Source of the DNA: Amyelois transitella
Taxonomy: Eukaryota; Arthropoda; Insecta; Lepidoptera; Pyralidae
Length of the DNA: 64,000 nucleotides
Reading direction: 5' to 3'
Assembly (NCBI RefSeq): GCF_032362555.1
Contig: NC_083511.1
Location: 5,332,001 to 5,396,000, forward strand
Shown: positions 35,322 to 60,698 of the stretch, piece by piece
Numbering within the stretch: position 1 is the stretch's first letter
Layout: each line of letters begins with the position of its first letter
The notes under the pieces: model-generated
What the model saw: only the letters and a program-made list of their open reading frames with translations
Told to the model about the DNA's origin: nothing
The model's database searches: none
Program-made: the position numbers and the translations under genes

Positions 35322-36824
35322 AAAGTCAATTTATTTATCTGTTGTGAATAGGTACCTAAGTATCTTTTTAATTTTGTGCTAAATGAAATATTCACCTCTA
35401 CACTTTGAGTAGATATTCAATAAAATAAAATAAATTGGTTGAATACTCACAGCCTCTACATGACCCTATGGTAACTACTATTAAATACCTGCCTAGGCAA
35501 GTTCTAAAAGTCTTAAGTAGTGCTCCCGAGTTCATAAATGATCCCTTGTCTAAAGAGACGGGAAGATGTAGGTACCTATAACGAATATTTTTTTTCCAAG
35601 ACAATTAAAAATTATCTCACTTACTTTTTGGATTATCCATCGTTTATCTAAAAATCGCCAACCACACACCAACGAAAGACATCGTAGACTGTTTGGACGG
35701 ATCTATCTACCGCATAACTGCCTACTCGGCGAGCTTACTGAACTGGTCTGAGCAGATGAAACGTAATTTCCTGAACTTTCACTAAGCGATTATAGCAAGG
35801 AAACGAAAAGGATTACTTTAGAGCAATCTAAATGTTTTTATTTTGGAAAGGTTTAGATATTTAACGTAACTATTTACATATTTTAAGACACAGTCACAGG
35901 TTTAGATTTCTATTTAATCCCAATCCTATCTATAATGTCCATACCACAGATTTAAAAACATTAGGTACATTGAAGGTCATTCTTTAAAGTCGATTCGATT
36001 TGTAAAAGAGGATCAAAGGTTTAATTACAGAGGTTGAACTATCTTCTTGCATCATACTTTTATTTGATTCTAAAAACTCCAAATATTAATTACAAACTTA
36101 TATGAAGCTACTTCATTATACTGACAAAAGTTGGCTTTTAAATATACCTAAGGAGCTTCATTATTGATTGAATTATTTTCCTATTCCTATTTATTTCTTC
36201 TAAAATACCTACCTACTTTTTATTCCAATGCTCACAAGGTAGCCATAAGATAAGATTTATTATGGCATGGCATGGTTTCCGTAAAATATAAACATCTCTA
36301 TCGTAAAAGTAAAGCAACTCATAGTAGGTAGGTTTTTTATTCTGGTAGCACTATCCTTATAACTTTGACTGTCAGTCGTAGATAGAGAAAACCAAAGAAA
36401 TTGTACTAACACAGGGAGAAAACTTTATCATAAACCAAGGAATTTAGAGGAATTGAAAAACACAGTCATGAGTAGGTAGGTAGGTACCTACTTGAGAATA
36501 AAAAATGAATTCCAGTGATTTTTCTCTAATGTTTGCCTTGATTAAAAAGTTTTCGTGAGATTAGAAATGCTCCATAAATGTATTAATCCGGATTAATCGT
36601 CAATCACTACCTCAAAATTCGTCAATATGTATGTTTTTTTTAAACAAAATACGGAGTAAGTAATAACAAGTATAAAAAATAAAAGGTATTTAAAGAAAAA
36701 AAAAACTCAAACAATTAAAATATCCGTTTTACATGGTTTTTATACGAAAACTGATAACCCAGCAAATACAAAATATCGAGTTACCTACTTGTATTTAACG
36801 TAACCTAACGTCATTTTACATATA
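35322..36824. other. Gene-free AT-rich stretch
   Basis: No gene is recognised. Short GTAGGTAC/GTACCTAC simple-sequence runs are scattered (for example 36470-36495). Otherwise nothing is seen. Confidence 0.5.
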
Positions 36825-37116
36825 GGCTATTTGACAAAGTTCTAAAAACTATCTTAGGGTATTTATTTGTTTATAAGGAGCCCTACTAAAATACTTTTCT
36901 GCCTTTATTACAGCTATTTTATTAAAAAATCGAAAAAGAAAATGAAATATTTAAATATGCCGCCAAAACGCGACTTTTAGCAATATGGCGGCCATGGCAT
37001 GCAGTGACGTAAATTTCGTGTAAATATCATACAAAGCTTGTTGGTATTTCGAAAAGTTTTGATTTTCTCTTGTTTTATTTAACTTGTGCCACGTCATATG
37101 TGTGAAAATTACTAAA

Positions 37117-37245
37117 ATGAGTTCCTATAAATGTTGTGCAGTGCCTCAATGCACTAATACAACAATAAAATCTCCTACGAAACTGATTTTTTCTATGCCG
37201 ATGGATTTGAATATTCGCAAGAAGTGGTTTCAGATCATGATCTAA
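37117..37245 (+). pseudogene. THAP zinc-finger N-terminal fragment
   Basis: 42 codons: M-S-S-Y-K-C-C-A-V-P-Q-C then PTKLIFSMPMDLNIRKKWF. The CxxxxxC, then F-x-P and R-x-x-W spacing is that of the THAP DNA-binding fold, cut off after KKWFQ. Transposon derived and broken at the internal deletion joint. Confidence 0.6.
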
Positions 37246-37378
37246 GATCAGTGGTTACCACCACATTTCTCAGTTCGGCAGCATAGAAATCTGGATTGTC
37301 GTTGAAGAAGACGCCAACCATTATTGCGTCCACTTTTGGTAGGTTTCGACTGTCAGCTTTCGCGGAATTGGTTTCCAT
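37235..37378 (-). pseudogene. N-terminal fragment of a transposon second ORF (possibly SWIM/YqaJ type)
   Basis: 47 codons ending at the deletion joint: METNSAKADSRNLPKVDAIM, continuing into VGVFFNDNPDFYAAELRNV. I recognise the VDAIMV...FF...DF.AAE.R.V pattern from repeated lepidopteran proteins that carry SWIM and YqaJ domains further on; those domains are absent here. Confidence 0.45.
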
Positions 37379-37844
37379 TATTAAATACCTATGTTATCTG
37401 AGTAATCCTGAGCGATCAAACACTTATAAAATCTTGAAAAATAAAAGCGAACACTAAGGAACGGTACGATCCACAGTCTGTTTATGGATAATTGACGTCA
37501 TAATAGAAATAGCCAATCACGTTCGTTTTTAGTCACGTGACAGCTGCATAAAAATACCTAATTTTCTGAGACGGATTTTGTTAAAATAATGCAATATTTT
37601 TTTCTCGCGTTATTACAAATAGCTCCAAAAAAATAATATTAAGACTGATGACATAAAAGAAATGTATATTTTTAATACAGTCAAATAGCCTATTAAAATG
37701 TTTTTAAAGCTGAATTTTTTAAATGCTTCATTGCTTAACTAACTTCATTGCTAAATTAAGACTGATGACATAAACATAAAAGAAATGTATATTTTTATTA
37801 CAGTCAAATAGCCTATTACGTTACATATCGTTACTAATTAACAT

Positions 37845-38290
37845 TAGGGATAGCGATACCAATTAACTTTATAATAAACGTTTCCAATTAGCGTTATAAA
37901 TATCGTTACCGTTATATAAAATGAAAATATGTTCTGTTTTATAAAATATAGGTGCCTAAAGTTTGTTTGAAGATACGCGACGCGATTAAAGTTGTTCACG
38001 GCGAATCTGTCATAAAATCAACGAAAACAGCAGTTATCATACAATCGATACTTTTATTGTTAACTAATATTATCAGAAGCGTTATATGAATTTACCAGTA
38101 AATAAAAAAAATAACGTTAAAGTAAGTTTTAACGATACTATCACCGTTAATTTCACTGGTAACGTTATATGAGTATAACGGTAAATGACGCCAAAAATAT
38201 CGGTACCCAGCATAACGGTACTTAATTTATAATGGTAACCCTTAACAATAATAACGATATCAATTTTTAACGGTAATTCAAGCCCTACTA
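37845..38290. repeat. AACGTTAT-rich repeat, possible MITE
   Basis: About 450 bp contain many copies of short motifs such as AACGTTAT, ATCGTTAC, ACGGTAA and GGTAACG, on both strands. The ends are TAGGGATAGCG (37852) and, reversed, TAGGGCTTGAATTACCG (38290), which could be short inverted termini. No coding. Family unknown. Confidence 0.45.
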
Positions 38291-38671
38291 AATAGAGATA
38301 CTACCAAGGATACAGAATATTAAGTATCAATTATATCTTACCTCCGTTTCAATCCTACTAGTTTTTATTAAACATGGATATACCGATTTTTACTACATCA
38401 TAAACTTTAAATGACTTCTTTTGTTCAGAGATACATTTTTAAAATTACAGTTTGGCCATAATTTTTGATTCTCTGTTGTTGAACTGAAGGTTGAAGGTCC
38501 GATTCGGCCAAGTAATGGCAACACCAAAAGACTGTCAAACAGCCAGCTGCTTGCTCGCGTTGCGTGAAATTCTTTTTATTTTTGGAAGAAATGAAAATTT
38601 AAGAAAAAACCCTATACAAGTATTAGTATTATTAAATTCTGTTGAATGTGCTTGTTGTGAAGTATACGAAC

Positions 38672-48269
<9,598 letters not shown>

Positions 48270-49792
48270 ATGTCGGCCTCTCTATACGAACACACGTTCT
48301 CGCCTTTGTACAAGGTATTTGAACATTAAATTTGGAATTCCATAAAATTCTGAATATTATGAGACTGGCGTGAAAAATAATGGAGATTGTGACGTCGCAA
48401 TTTATGGTTGTGACACCATAACTTTCCCCTACATCGCCATTCTGGGATTTACAAATGTGTGTGACGCAAGACTAAGTTCTATCACTCCTTTATTTTGTGA
48501 AATACATTTCTATTATATTTCTATGGCATATTTGGAATTGCGTAGCCATATTTTAATTTGGCATAAATGAGCAAATGTTCAAGCATTTATGAAGCCGTTA
48601 GAACAAATGACAACAAAGCTGTGATCAGATTTAATGTTGTTTGCATTTATTTGGAAATCTTAAGGGTGTCGCCACATCAGCCAAATTGAAACTTTAATGG
48701 TGTAATATATTTGTATTTAAGTACATTGACTATGATAAAATTAATTATCTTTTATGTTGACGAAGCATGCTATTAAAAGTTTATCAACGTACGAGTATAT
48801 GACCGCGATTCGACGTCTCGATCCTTAAAATAAACTCGTTGATTTCAACGCCAAAATTAGTGATGTAAGTTACTAGTTAGTTGTGTATTATTTTCATGTT
48901 TGTATAATCAAGTACTTCTTTTAGCCTTAGGCCATGGAGTCTTGAATGAAGTTCATTTATCGCCATACTATACGACAACACACGGTTTTAAAATAGAACA
49001 TTATCCAGAAGAGTGAGAATTGAAATTCTTGATAATCTTACACATTTCGGTCAGATGTGACGACAAACTTACCATAAGTTTGTAATGTTGGAACTAGGTA
49101 AACTGATAAAGAATACAATGCGATAGTACGATTATTGTCTCTATCGCGATAGTACCCGCCTCGGTACATTCCATGATCGTATCTTAAGAACATTTACAAA
49201 CGACTGTCTGCTGCTGAGAGACGAAAGCTGTCTTCCTTGGAAATATTTATACTAAGCGAAACAAATATTTTTAGTGTTTAGTTGCTCGCCCACCTTACTA
49301 CATTTTAGTCTAACTGTGCCATTTAAATCCAGATACCTATTTATTCTTTATAAATCCTATTCAAGCGAAATTTTATTTCTAAATGTCTCATATAATATGT
49401 ATAGAAAATTATAATTTTCTTACAAAAAAATATTTTTATACAGTATTATATTTTACTGAATATATGTGTAAACCTGCCCTACACATATTGTGATTATTTT
49501 TTCTTAAAATAATGAGAATCTATATATTTTTATAAGGCAGTATCCATTAGTTGTGTAAGGTTAAAAATAAAGCGTTTTTAATAAGAATTTGCATATTATA
49601 ATTGAAAGTGTTGCATAATTCATTGTAGAAATGTTTCTTATATCGGTCAATCTACTTATTTCTAGTTCAATTATTTCATATCATGAGGGCCTAAGACAAT
49701 TAATGCATAATATTTATTACCTTTTATCATTTACGAATGCCTTATTTTTTGTAATTTATCTTGTTATTATGGTTCTTTACTGTTAACAATAA
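48270..49792 (+). other. RSK 3' UTR or downstream flank
   Basis: No further coding is recognised. It is AT-rich with several AATAAA-type motifs (for example about 49568). The true poly(A) site cannot be chosen from sequence alone. Confidence 0.45.
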
Positions 49793-50458
49793 TCTATACT
49801 AATATTATAAAGCTGAAGAGTTTGTTTTGTTTGTTTGTTTGTTTAAACGCGCTAATCTCAGAAACTACTGAACCGATTTGAATAATTCTTTCACCGTTAG
49901 ATAGTCTATTTATCGAGGAAGGCTATAGGCTACATTTTATCCCGGATTTCCTACGGGAAACGTCAACAATGCAGGTGAAAGTTGAATGAGTCGGCCATCT
50001 GCGAGCTTTCCACGCGAACGCTGCGCAAACCAACAAAGATATAGTAAAACAATGTACTAAAGATGTGAAGTACTCATTTTTTGCCACAAAAAAGTCCGCG
50101 AGAGCATATATCTATCTCTTAAGGTTTACTTACAATAACCACATTTATGTTAATTTTTTAAGATTATTTTTTCATTATAAACATAAGTTATTTTGAAACC
50201 AATTTTTTTTAATTCAGTATTAATCCTTATCCAAATAAATATGTTTATTACTTTCGGCTTTTCATGTAGACTAAAATTGCCATTTACAGTATATAAATCA
50301 GACGAATAGGTTTTGAGATATAGTCGTTATAAGTAATTTGCAGCGAAACATTTAATACGGCGAACCAGCGTTCTTTCTAATACGCGTGACCGCCTGCAAA
50401 AATAAATATGATGCCCGAAATAACTATTCCACGCGGACGAAGTCGCGGGCACAGCTAG
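49793..50458 (+). mobile_element. Helitron-like element
   Basis: A 666-bp element starting TCTATACTAATATTATAAAG after an A and ending GCGGGCACAGCTAG before a T. The body has the widespread lepidopteran text 'ctcagaaactactgaaccgat' and 'tatcgaggaaggctatagg'. Non-coding. Confidence 0.65.
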
Positions 50459-52868
50459 TATGTTAATAATATTCCAAGTTAATTTTCGATTAACATGTAT
50501 TTATAAAATTTTCTTACAAACTATATATTTTTGCAATGTTATAATGAAATATAAAACTTATATTTTATTTTGTATTAACTGTACTTGTGCCATTATATAC
50601 TATCTTCTTCCATTGTCTGTAAATATAATCTGTTGAGTTGATTTTTTATGTTATCAGCTTTCATTGAATATCGCGTAAAAGTAGTAATATGTGGTATATA
50701 AATGTCGTTAAATGTTTATGTAAGTAATAAATGATCGTATTTTTGTAGATGCCCCTTTATTTATAGTACGAGAAAATCCGTCATACTTACTTAACTTATA
50801 TTGTAACCAAAGACATTATTTTAGTCAATACTTTGTATGTAACTTTGTTTAAATCTACCCCCAAATAAATTGGACGTAAATAACTATTTACCTATGTATT
50901 AAATTACATTATAATATTCTATTGATAATGTTATCAACTGAGGAATTGATCTTGAAGTTAAATAGTGAATAGTTATCTAATTGTATGACATTATTAATTA
51001 GATCAATGATTTAACTTTTTCACCCGTGAATAAGCCTTTTTCTACAACTTCGTATACATTTGCACATTAAGTAGAGAAAAATTTACATATCTGTCCAGAA
51101 AGACGCACGAAATGCACATGTAACGGGTAAAGTATTAAAAACAATATGTTATTGGTAAAAGTATGCACTTGACAATTATTGGCTTTGTATTAGCAGCAAA
51201 TCACAAAAAAATTAATATATTTGTCCAAAATAAAGCTTGACCGATTTGTTGATGCTTTTCGGACAAATTGAATCAAATCAGTCACATTATCATTTGATTA
51301 CTGTTGTATATCAGGTCGTTTAGTATATCGGGACGGCGATAGTCGCCTCAAAACATTTAGTAAGTATTGATATGTTTAGTCAAATGACGTGACTATAAAA
51401 CGCTGGTAAGTACTTTAAGTAAATGCTTAATTATAATAGCATAATATATATAGATATTATAAATCGAATCCTTTAGAAGTAATATTTTATTTTTAAGTAT
51501 TGTTGTTGCCGAACACATCACAAAATGTATTCATGTTCTTTGTGATCATTTAAGTAGGGATGTTTGAGTGGAAGTCAATGCTATTTTAAAAAAGCCTATT
51601 AAATCATTGTAAGAGTACAAACGATTTTAAAATATTCTGATCAATGATCAATAGGTTAAATGCTGATATCTTTCTAGGCATAAGTATGTAGTAAGATTTG
51701 TAAGGAACACTTTATTTCTTGATATCGACACTGTTTCTCTGTAGATGAATTTTCAAATAAGCAAGCCAAATCATATGGAATGTAAATCAGGAAAGACTAG
51801 TCCAGTTATGAGGCCAAAAGGATTTGTAATATGAAAGTGCATCTCTCTCTTGACGAAACAAATATAAAGTGCATACCACTTAACTAGTAATTTAGACAAC
51901 TGAAAAATCGTTTAGACGTTGCTAATGGCTCCCAAATCATTGAGAAAGTCTGAATTCAGCCAAATTAAATATTGAAATTGCTTTGTCGGGACAAATAAAA
52001 GCTCTATTTGCATAGTGTTGTCCCAATAATAACGAGACATAATAATTTGTAAATACATATAATTAATACGTGTGAATTAACATGGTCATAATGAAATCTA
52101 CTTGTTCACAGAACATAGCTTGCCCACCCTGTTGTTATTTAATTGTAAAGAAATATTTTCTTACTGGCGCAGACATATGATGTTAATATAGATAGTTTTT
52201 TACGAAACAGAAAATTGTGTGTTACAGACACATGCCTAATTTACATGAGCTTCAAGTCCTTAACCACGTCAATTGAAAATATAAAATGTTAGCGTTTTTT
52301 TACATTTTTACACGTTTCTGATCACCAGTGATATAAAATCTGTGAATTAACATTGCGATGATGTATAAAAAAAAATTGGCTTATTTAATTTCTAAATTAA
52401 GGTATTGATTGTTTCTAAATTATTCTTCTAATCACTAATAATAATGTTATACAATATAAGAACTCTGTAAATTAGGTATGTAGTTGAACCCCGTGTTAAC
52501 TTTCGTAATGTTAACTTGTGCGAGCTGTGAACAGGACCACCGAGAGATACAAGCTTTATGTGGTCTCTTAGTTAATGTTGCATTGTCACATTCTTCTATT
52601 TTTCTATAATCTGATATAGAAACAATTTCTATTAGAGAAAAATCATATTAAATTAGAGATGTAATATAATATATTGTTGACATTGCTTATAATTTTGTTT
52701 TATTTGTACTGGTAATACAGAATCAACTGTGTAAACATCTCAATCCTGTCACATGTTTCCACCGGCAGGACTGTTCACCAACATTGGAATCTATCTGACA
52801 GCAGGGGTAAATAATTGATGAAAAATTAAAGCAAAACAAACTTTATTTAACTAGTAATAAAGACACAA
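50459..52868. other. Gene-free AT-rich stretch
   Basis: No gene, RNA or clear repeat is recognised in these 2.4 kb. AATAAA at about 50727 could serve RSK. On the other strand, an AATAAAG just beyond the AIMP1 stop could serve AIMP1. Confidence 0.5.
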
Positions 52869-54370
52869 TTACTTAACACTAACACCCTTTAATGAAGGTG
52901 CAATAACTGCTCCTTTACCAGGAATTACAAGTGGGTTTCCTTTGTAACAGGCTACTTTATCCTCATTCGTTTTTAGGTCTGGAGCACAGGTTTCAAACAC
53001 CTTCTTTTTTGGGTTTAACTGAGCCTCAGGCTCACGTGGGTAGCCCTCGCATGTAACCAGATCCCCAGGCACAGCTTCTGCTGGAGGCAAAAGTATTTCC
53101 ACTTTCTCAGGTGATGATGCACACATAACCATCGCCTCAGAAGTTATTCCCCGCATCTGGAATAAACATGCAAATCAGATAGATATGTAAATAATTAAAC
53201 ATCAAAATTGAAATACTATTGATATAAAAATAATGTAGTATAATTTGTACATGGTAGAATTGGTAGATACCCTTTGTTTAACACTATTCAGTTGATTGTT
53301 GTGGAGGATCCAATCAGAAGTTTTTTATTCAAATGAAAAACATTATAAACAAAGCGCCCTTGATCATAAAAACATATAACACACATAATAGGTACACATA
53401 ATCACAAACTATCCAGTATAAAGATTTAGATGTGACACTTTTATGATCAAGAATGAAACTACAAACATTGTAGGTATATGAAAATCTTTCAAGTTTTTTA
53501 ATTACCTTTGCAGGTTTCAAGTTACAGAGAACCATAACAATCCTGTTTTGCATCTCTTCAATGGGTACATGATTAACAAGGCCAGATACAACAGTACGCA
53601 ATTTGTTTTCTCCACAGTCAATCTTCTCTACATAAAGAGAATCAGCATCTGGGTGTTTGTTCACCTCTACAATCTTACCAATCCTGAAATCTAGTTTTCG
53701 CACATCTACAACATCACTAGTTGTATCATTTGACTTATCTTTGTTTTTCTTAACTGGTTCTTTTTCTTTTTTCACTGGTTTGGTAGTCTTTTCTTTATCA
53801 TCATTGTTTTTATTTATATCATTGGTTACAGCAACAGTAGCTGTTTTGCCAGGTATTGTATATTGTTTTTTACCATTCAATATTTCAAGTCTGATAAGTT
53901 CATTCTTAGCTTTTTCTACTTTTACCGCAAGTTCAGCATTCTCTTTGGTAAGGCCTTTTATTTTCTCTTGAATTTTGATTTTCTTTACTTCTTCTAACTA
54001 TAAAACAAAATATAAGTTAGTATGTAAGAAGTTCTTATATTGATTTGACGACATAGTATCATGATGAACGGAATCAAAAGAATGTTGGCAAAAAAATAAG
54101 GCGACTAATGGAAAGGCTATTAAGCTTGGGATTCTTCTTGTAGGCGATGGGCTGGTAACCTGACTTATTGAATATCAATTCCATTATGAAGCCATGCAGC
54201 TGAACGTGGTATTTCGGTCTTTTTAAAGACTGTTGGCCCTATCTACCCCGTAAGGAATATAGACGTGATAATAATAATGCATGTTGGCAAACCTTGTTTT
54301 TCAATTCTAATATTTTCTTCTCCGTAACTTCAGCGTTGTTCATCAATCGTATTATTAAACTTTGAGACAT
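52869..54370 (-). CDS. AIMP1 / EMAP-II (p43), multisynthetase complex scaffold
   Basis: Cytosolic non-catalytic subunit of the aminoacyl-tRNA synthetase complex; binds tRNA. Three exons join in phase: 54293-54370, 53506-53997 and 52869-53156, giving 285 residues. The N-terminal 80 residues are a predicted coiled coil ([20 protein letters not shown]), which in the family binds arginyl-tRNA synthetase. A Lys-rich linker follows (about 85-120). The tRNA-binding OB fold plus EMAP-II extension starts at about residue 123 ([16 protein letters not shown]), with [49 protein letters not shown] and LNPKKKVFE. The ATG at 54370 is the first in frame. A SINE sits in intron 1 only 12 bp from the exon 1 donor. 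Confidence 0.96.
54093..54280 (+). mobile_element. SINE in AIMP1 intron 1, 11-bp target duplication
   Basis: A 5'-truncated family copy flanked by ATGTTGGCAAA at 54082-54092 and 54281-54291. The right-hand duplicate is the beginning of the AIMP1 intron itself, so insertion was within 12 bp of the splice donor. Antisense to AIMP1. Confidence 0.85.
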
Positions 54371-54930
54371 TTTTCTTTTCAATAATTGAAAAACCATCGA
54401 ATGAACGCCAATAAACCTAATTTTTTATTTAATCTAACCTCAATTCTAATTATTTCGAAGAAAAGAAGCTGTACAGCACATGACAGATATTAATATACCT
54501 ATATGTATATTTGCCTAAATAAAATATATCAATTCAGTGTCAGCACATAGGTAGGTGCAGCAGTCTCTGAGTCTGTCGTCAATGTCAATCAATTGTCAAG
54601 TCAATAAGAGACGAGTGAGTTAGTGATCATGAGTGTTTCATTAAAAAAATATTTAACCGTGAAAGACGAAGACGATTACGATTTACGAAGAGTGATTAAA
54701 TCATTTTAACTAATCATGAATAAATCTGTAGAACATCTGATATCCTGTTTATAAATCTTTAAATCTTCTTTATTTTTATTAATCAATACGTCAATGTCAA
54801 GGTTTTTTTTTTTTGTTTTAGTCGTTGTTAGTTTTCTTATTCAGAGAGTCGTGGTAGTTAATCTGTATAGTCTCTGTTTAGTTGGAGTCAAGAGTTGCTA
54901 TTGTCAACTGTTGTTTGATGTTAATGACGT

Positions 54931-55185
54931 ACCTACATACATACAGTCACGTCTATATCCTTTTCGGGGTAGACAGAGCCAATAGTCTTGAAAAGACTGA
55001 ATGGCCACGTTCAGCTATTTGGCATAATGATAGAATTGAGATTCCAATAGTGACAGGTTCCTAGCCCATCGCCTAAAAAAGAATCTTAAGTTTGTAAGTC
55101 TATCCCTTAGTCGCCTTTTACGACATCCATGGACAAGAGATGGAGTGGTCCTATTCTTTTTTGTATTGGTGCCGGGAACCACACG
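54931..55185 (-). mobile_element. SINE, near full-length
   Basis: A reverse copy from the TATG-like tail (ACATACATACAGTCACG) to the head (GGTGCCGGGAACCACACGG). About 255 bp. It is flanked by GACGT at both ends; a longer duplication is not clear. It lies between the divergent AIMP1 and Scm genes. Confidence 0.85.
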
Positions 55186-55242
55186 GACGTCAATAAACTT
55201 AAAGTAAATTAATGACGTCAATATACTTAAAGTAAATTAATC
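55186..55242. repeat. Two-copy 28-bp tandem repeat
   Basis: GACGTCAATAAACTTAAAGT and GACGTCAATATACTTAAAGT follow one another, each continuing AAATTAAT, next to the SINE head. Each begins with the CRE-like GACGTCA. Confidence 0.7.
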
Positions 55243-55631
55243 TTCATGTACATATTAAAGTACCTACTCAATCAATATCTTGTGAAAATAAATCTTTTTC
55301 TGTTTACATCTAAATATATGCATCTCTGCTTAGAAGGTAGAAATATAAATAATTAAGACTATTATAATGAGGTGTGGATAAGGAGTTTTATGATAGATAC
55401 GGCCATTATGCCAAGTTTAAGACTTGTGAGTCTTGATTTGGCATAATATGTCCGAGACTGCTATATGTTGCCGCGTATCGTCTCGATATCTATCATGTAC
55501 TTATTAAATTTTCTGACTTACAGTGCGACAAATGTACGCACCACGCACGTGCACGAAGTTGCCGGACTCTCATCAAGAGTGTGCCAGGTCGCCGTACACA
55601 ATGACCAGTAAGATTTGCGAGTTTGGCCTAA

Positions 55632-56164
55632 AGGTACAGTTACACATGCTAGTTAGTAGCATGCTTTTTAGTATGCTCATTAGCATACTTGTTTCGAGCA
55701 TGCTCTGCACTTGTCTACATTTGCTTGATATAAGCATGCTAGTTTTAAGTATGCTTCTGAAAGAACAGTCTCAGTATAGTGTGCTTAATGTCAGTTCAAA
55801 CGAAACCATGGACAATCAAACAGCCATTCGTATGGAGTTGAATAGAATTATTCTTTTGGTAGCGTTGCAATGCGTCCAAAAACTATCTCAGATAGAAACA
55901 AGGAATAAGAAGAAAAACGACTGCTAACGATTGATCGATACTAGCATGCTCAATAAGTAAACCTGTTCACACACGCTATAAGCACGCCCTCTTCCACCCG
56001 CGCTGCAGGTAGCATGCCCAATAATCGCACGGCCGTCGATTTTCGAGCAAACTCGAAACTAGCATGTTCATTATTAGCAATGTTTCGACACACGTACCAC
56101 TAAGTAGCAATTGCTTAAAAGTAGCATGCTTTCGTGCTACTAACTAGCATGTGTAACAGTACCC
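55632..56164 (+). mobile_element. PIF/Harbinger-like MITE
   Basis: A 533-bp element with terminal inverted repeats of about 30 bp, AGGTACAGTTACACATGCTA and GGGTACTGTTACACATGCTA, with TAA on both sides (55629-55631 and 56165-56167). AGCATGC-type motifs recur many times along it. A short ORF segment, MDNQTAIRMELNRIILLVAL (from 55809) continuing to QIETRNKKKN, resembles the N-terminal lead-in of Harbinger nucleases before the usual Arg/Trp-rich motif, and stops there. The superfamily is inferred from the 3-bp TAA duplication, the termini and that remnant. Confidence 0.65.
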
Positions 56165-56619
56165 TAACATTTGGGTGAAAAAGCCGGATAACTACCTACC
56201 CTGGATTCTTATGATTTCTTTTTGGTTTTCGTGCCATTGGAGTATGTTTATCATAACTTATGAATTTCTTTCGCAAAACTAACTTTTGGCGTTTGTGAGT
56301 CTCGATTCACTATAACAAAATTTTCCTCTCTTATTTTTGGAAACTACATCATTTCTGATTTACAAGCTAATTGTTATTGCGTGAGTTTACCTGATTTGAT
56401 TTCATATTTGTGTTTTTTTCGTTTCTTGATACTGGCAACAATAAAAAATAAGAAAAAACTAACATGGCCGTTGCAACGGCGTCATAGTTTCTGACGTTGT
56501 TTATATGTATTTGTGCGAAAAATACGGGTCCTTTCTTCTGTGAAATCACACATTAGTGGTAATCGAATATATAATGTAAACTGTTACTAATTGCTTTCGT
56601 ATACTGTGTATGATAATGA

Positions 56620-60698
<4,079 letters not shown>

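Larger units (their letters stand above)
36825..37813. mobile_element. Internally deleted ISL2EU-like DNA transposon
   Basis: Terminal inverted repeats GGCTATTTGAC (36825) and GTCAAATAGCC (ending 37690 and again 37813) are flanked by TA. Inside are the first exons of two convergent genes: a THAP-type zinc finger start on the plus strand (37117) and, on the minus strand, a start of the type LPKVDAIMVGVFF (37378). They meet at the palindrome GATCATGATC (37233-37242). A THAP gene opposite a YqaJ-type gene with TA target duplication is how I remember ISL2EU elements; that assignment is inference. The right terminal 60 bp is present twice (about 37640-37690 and 37756-37813). Confidence 0.6.
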
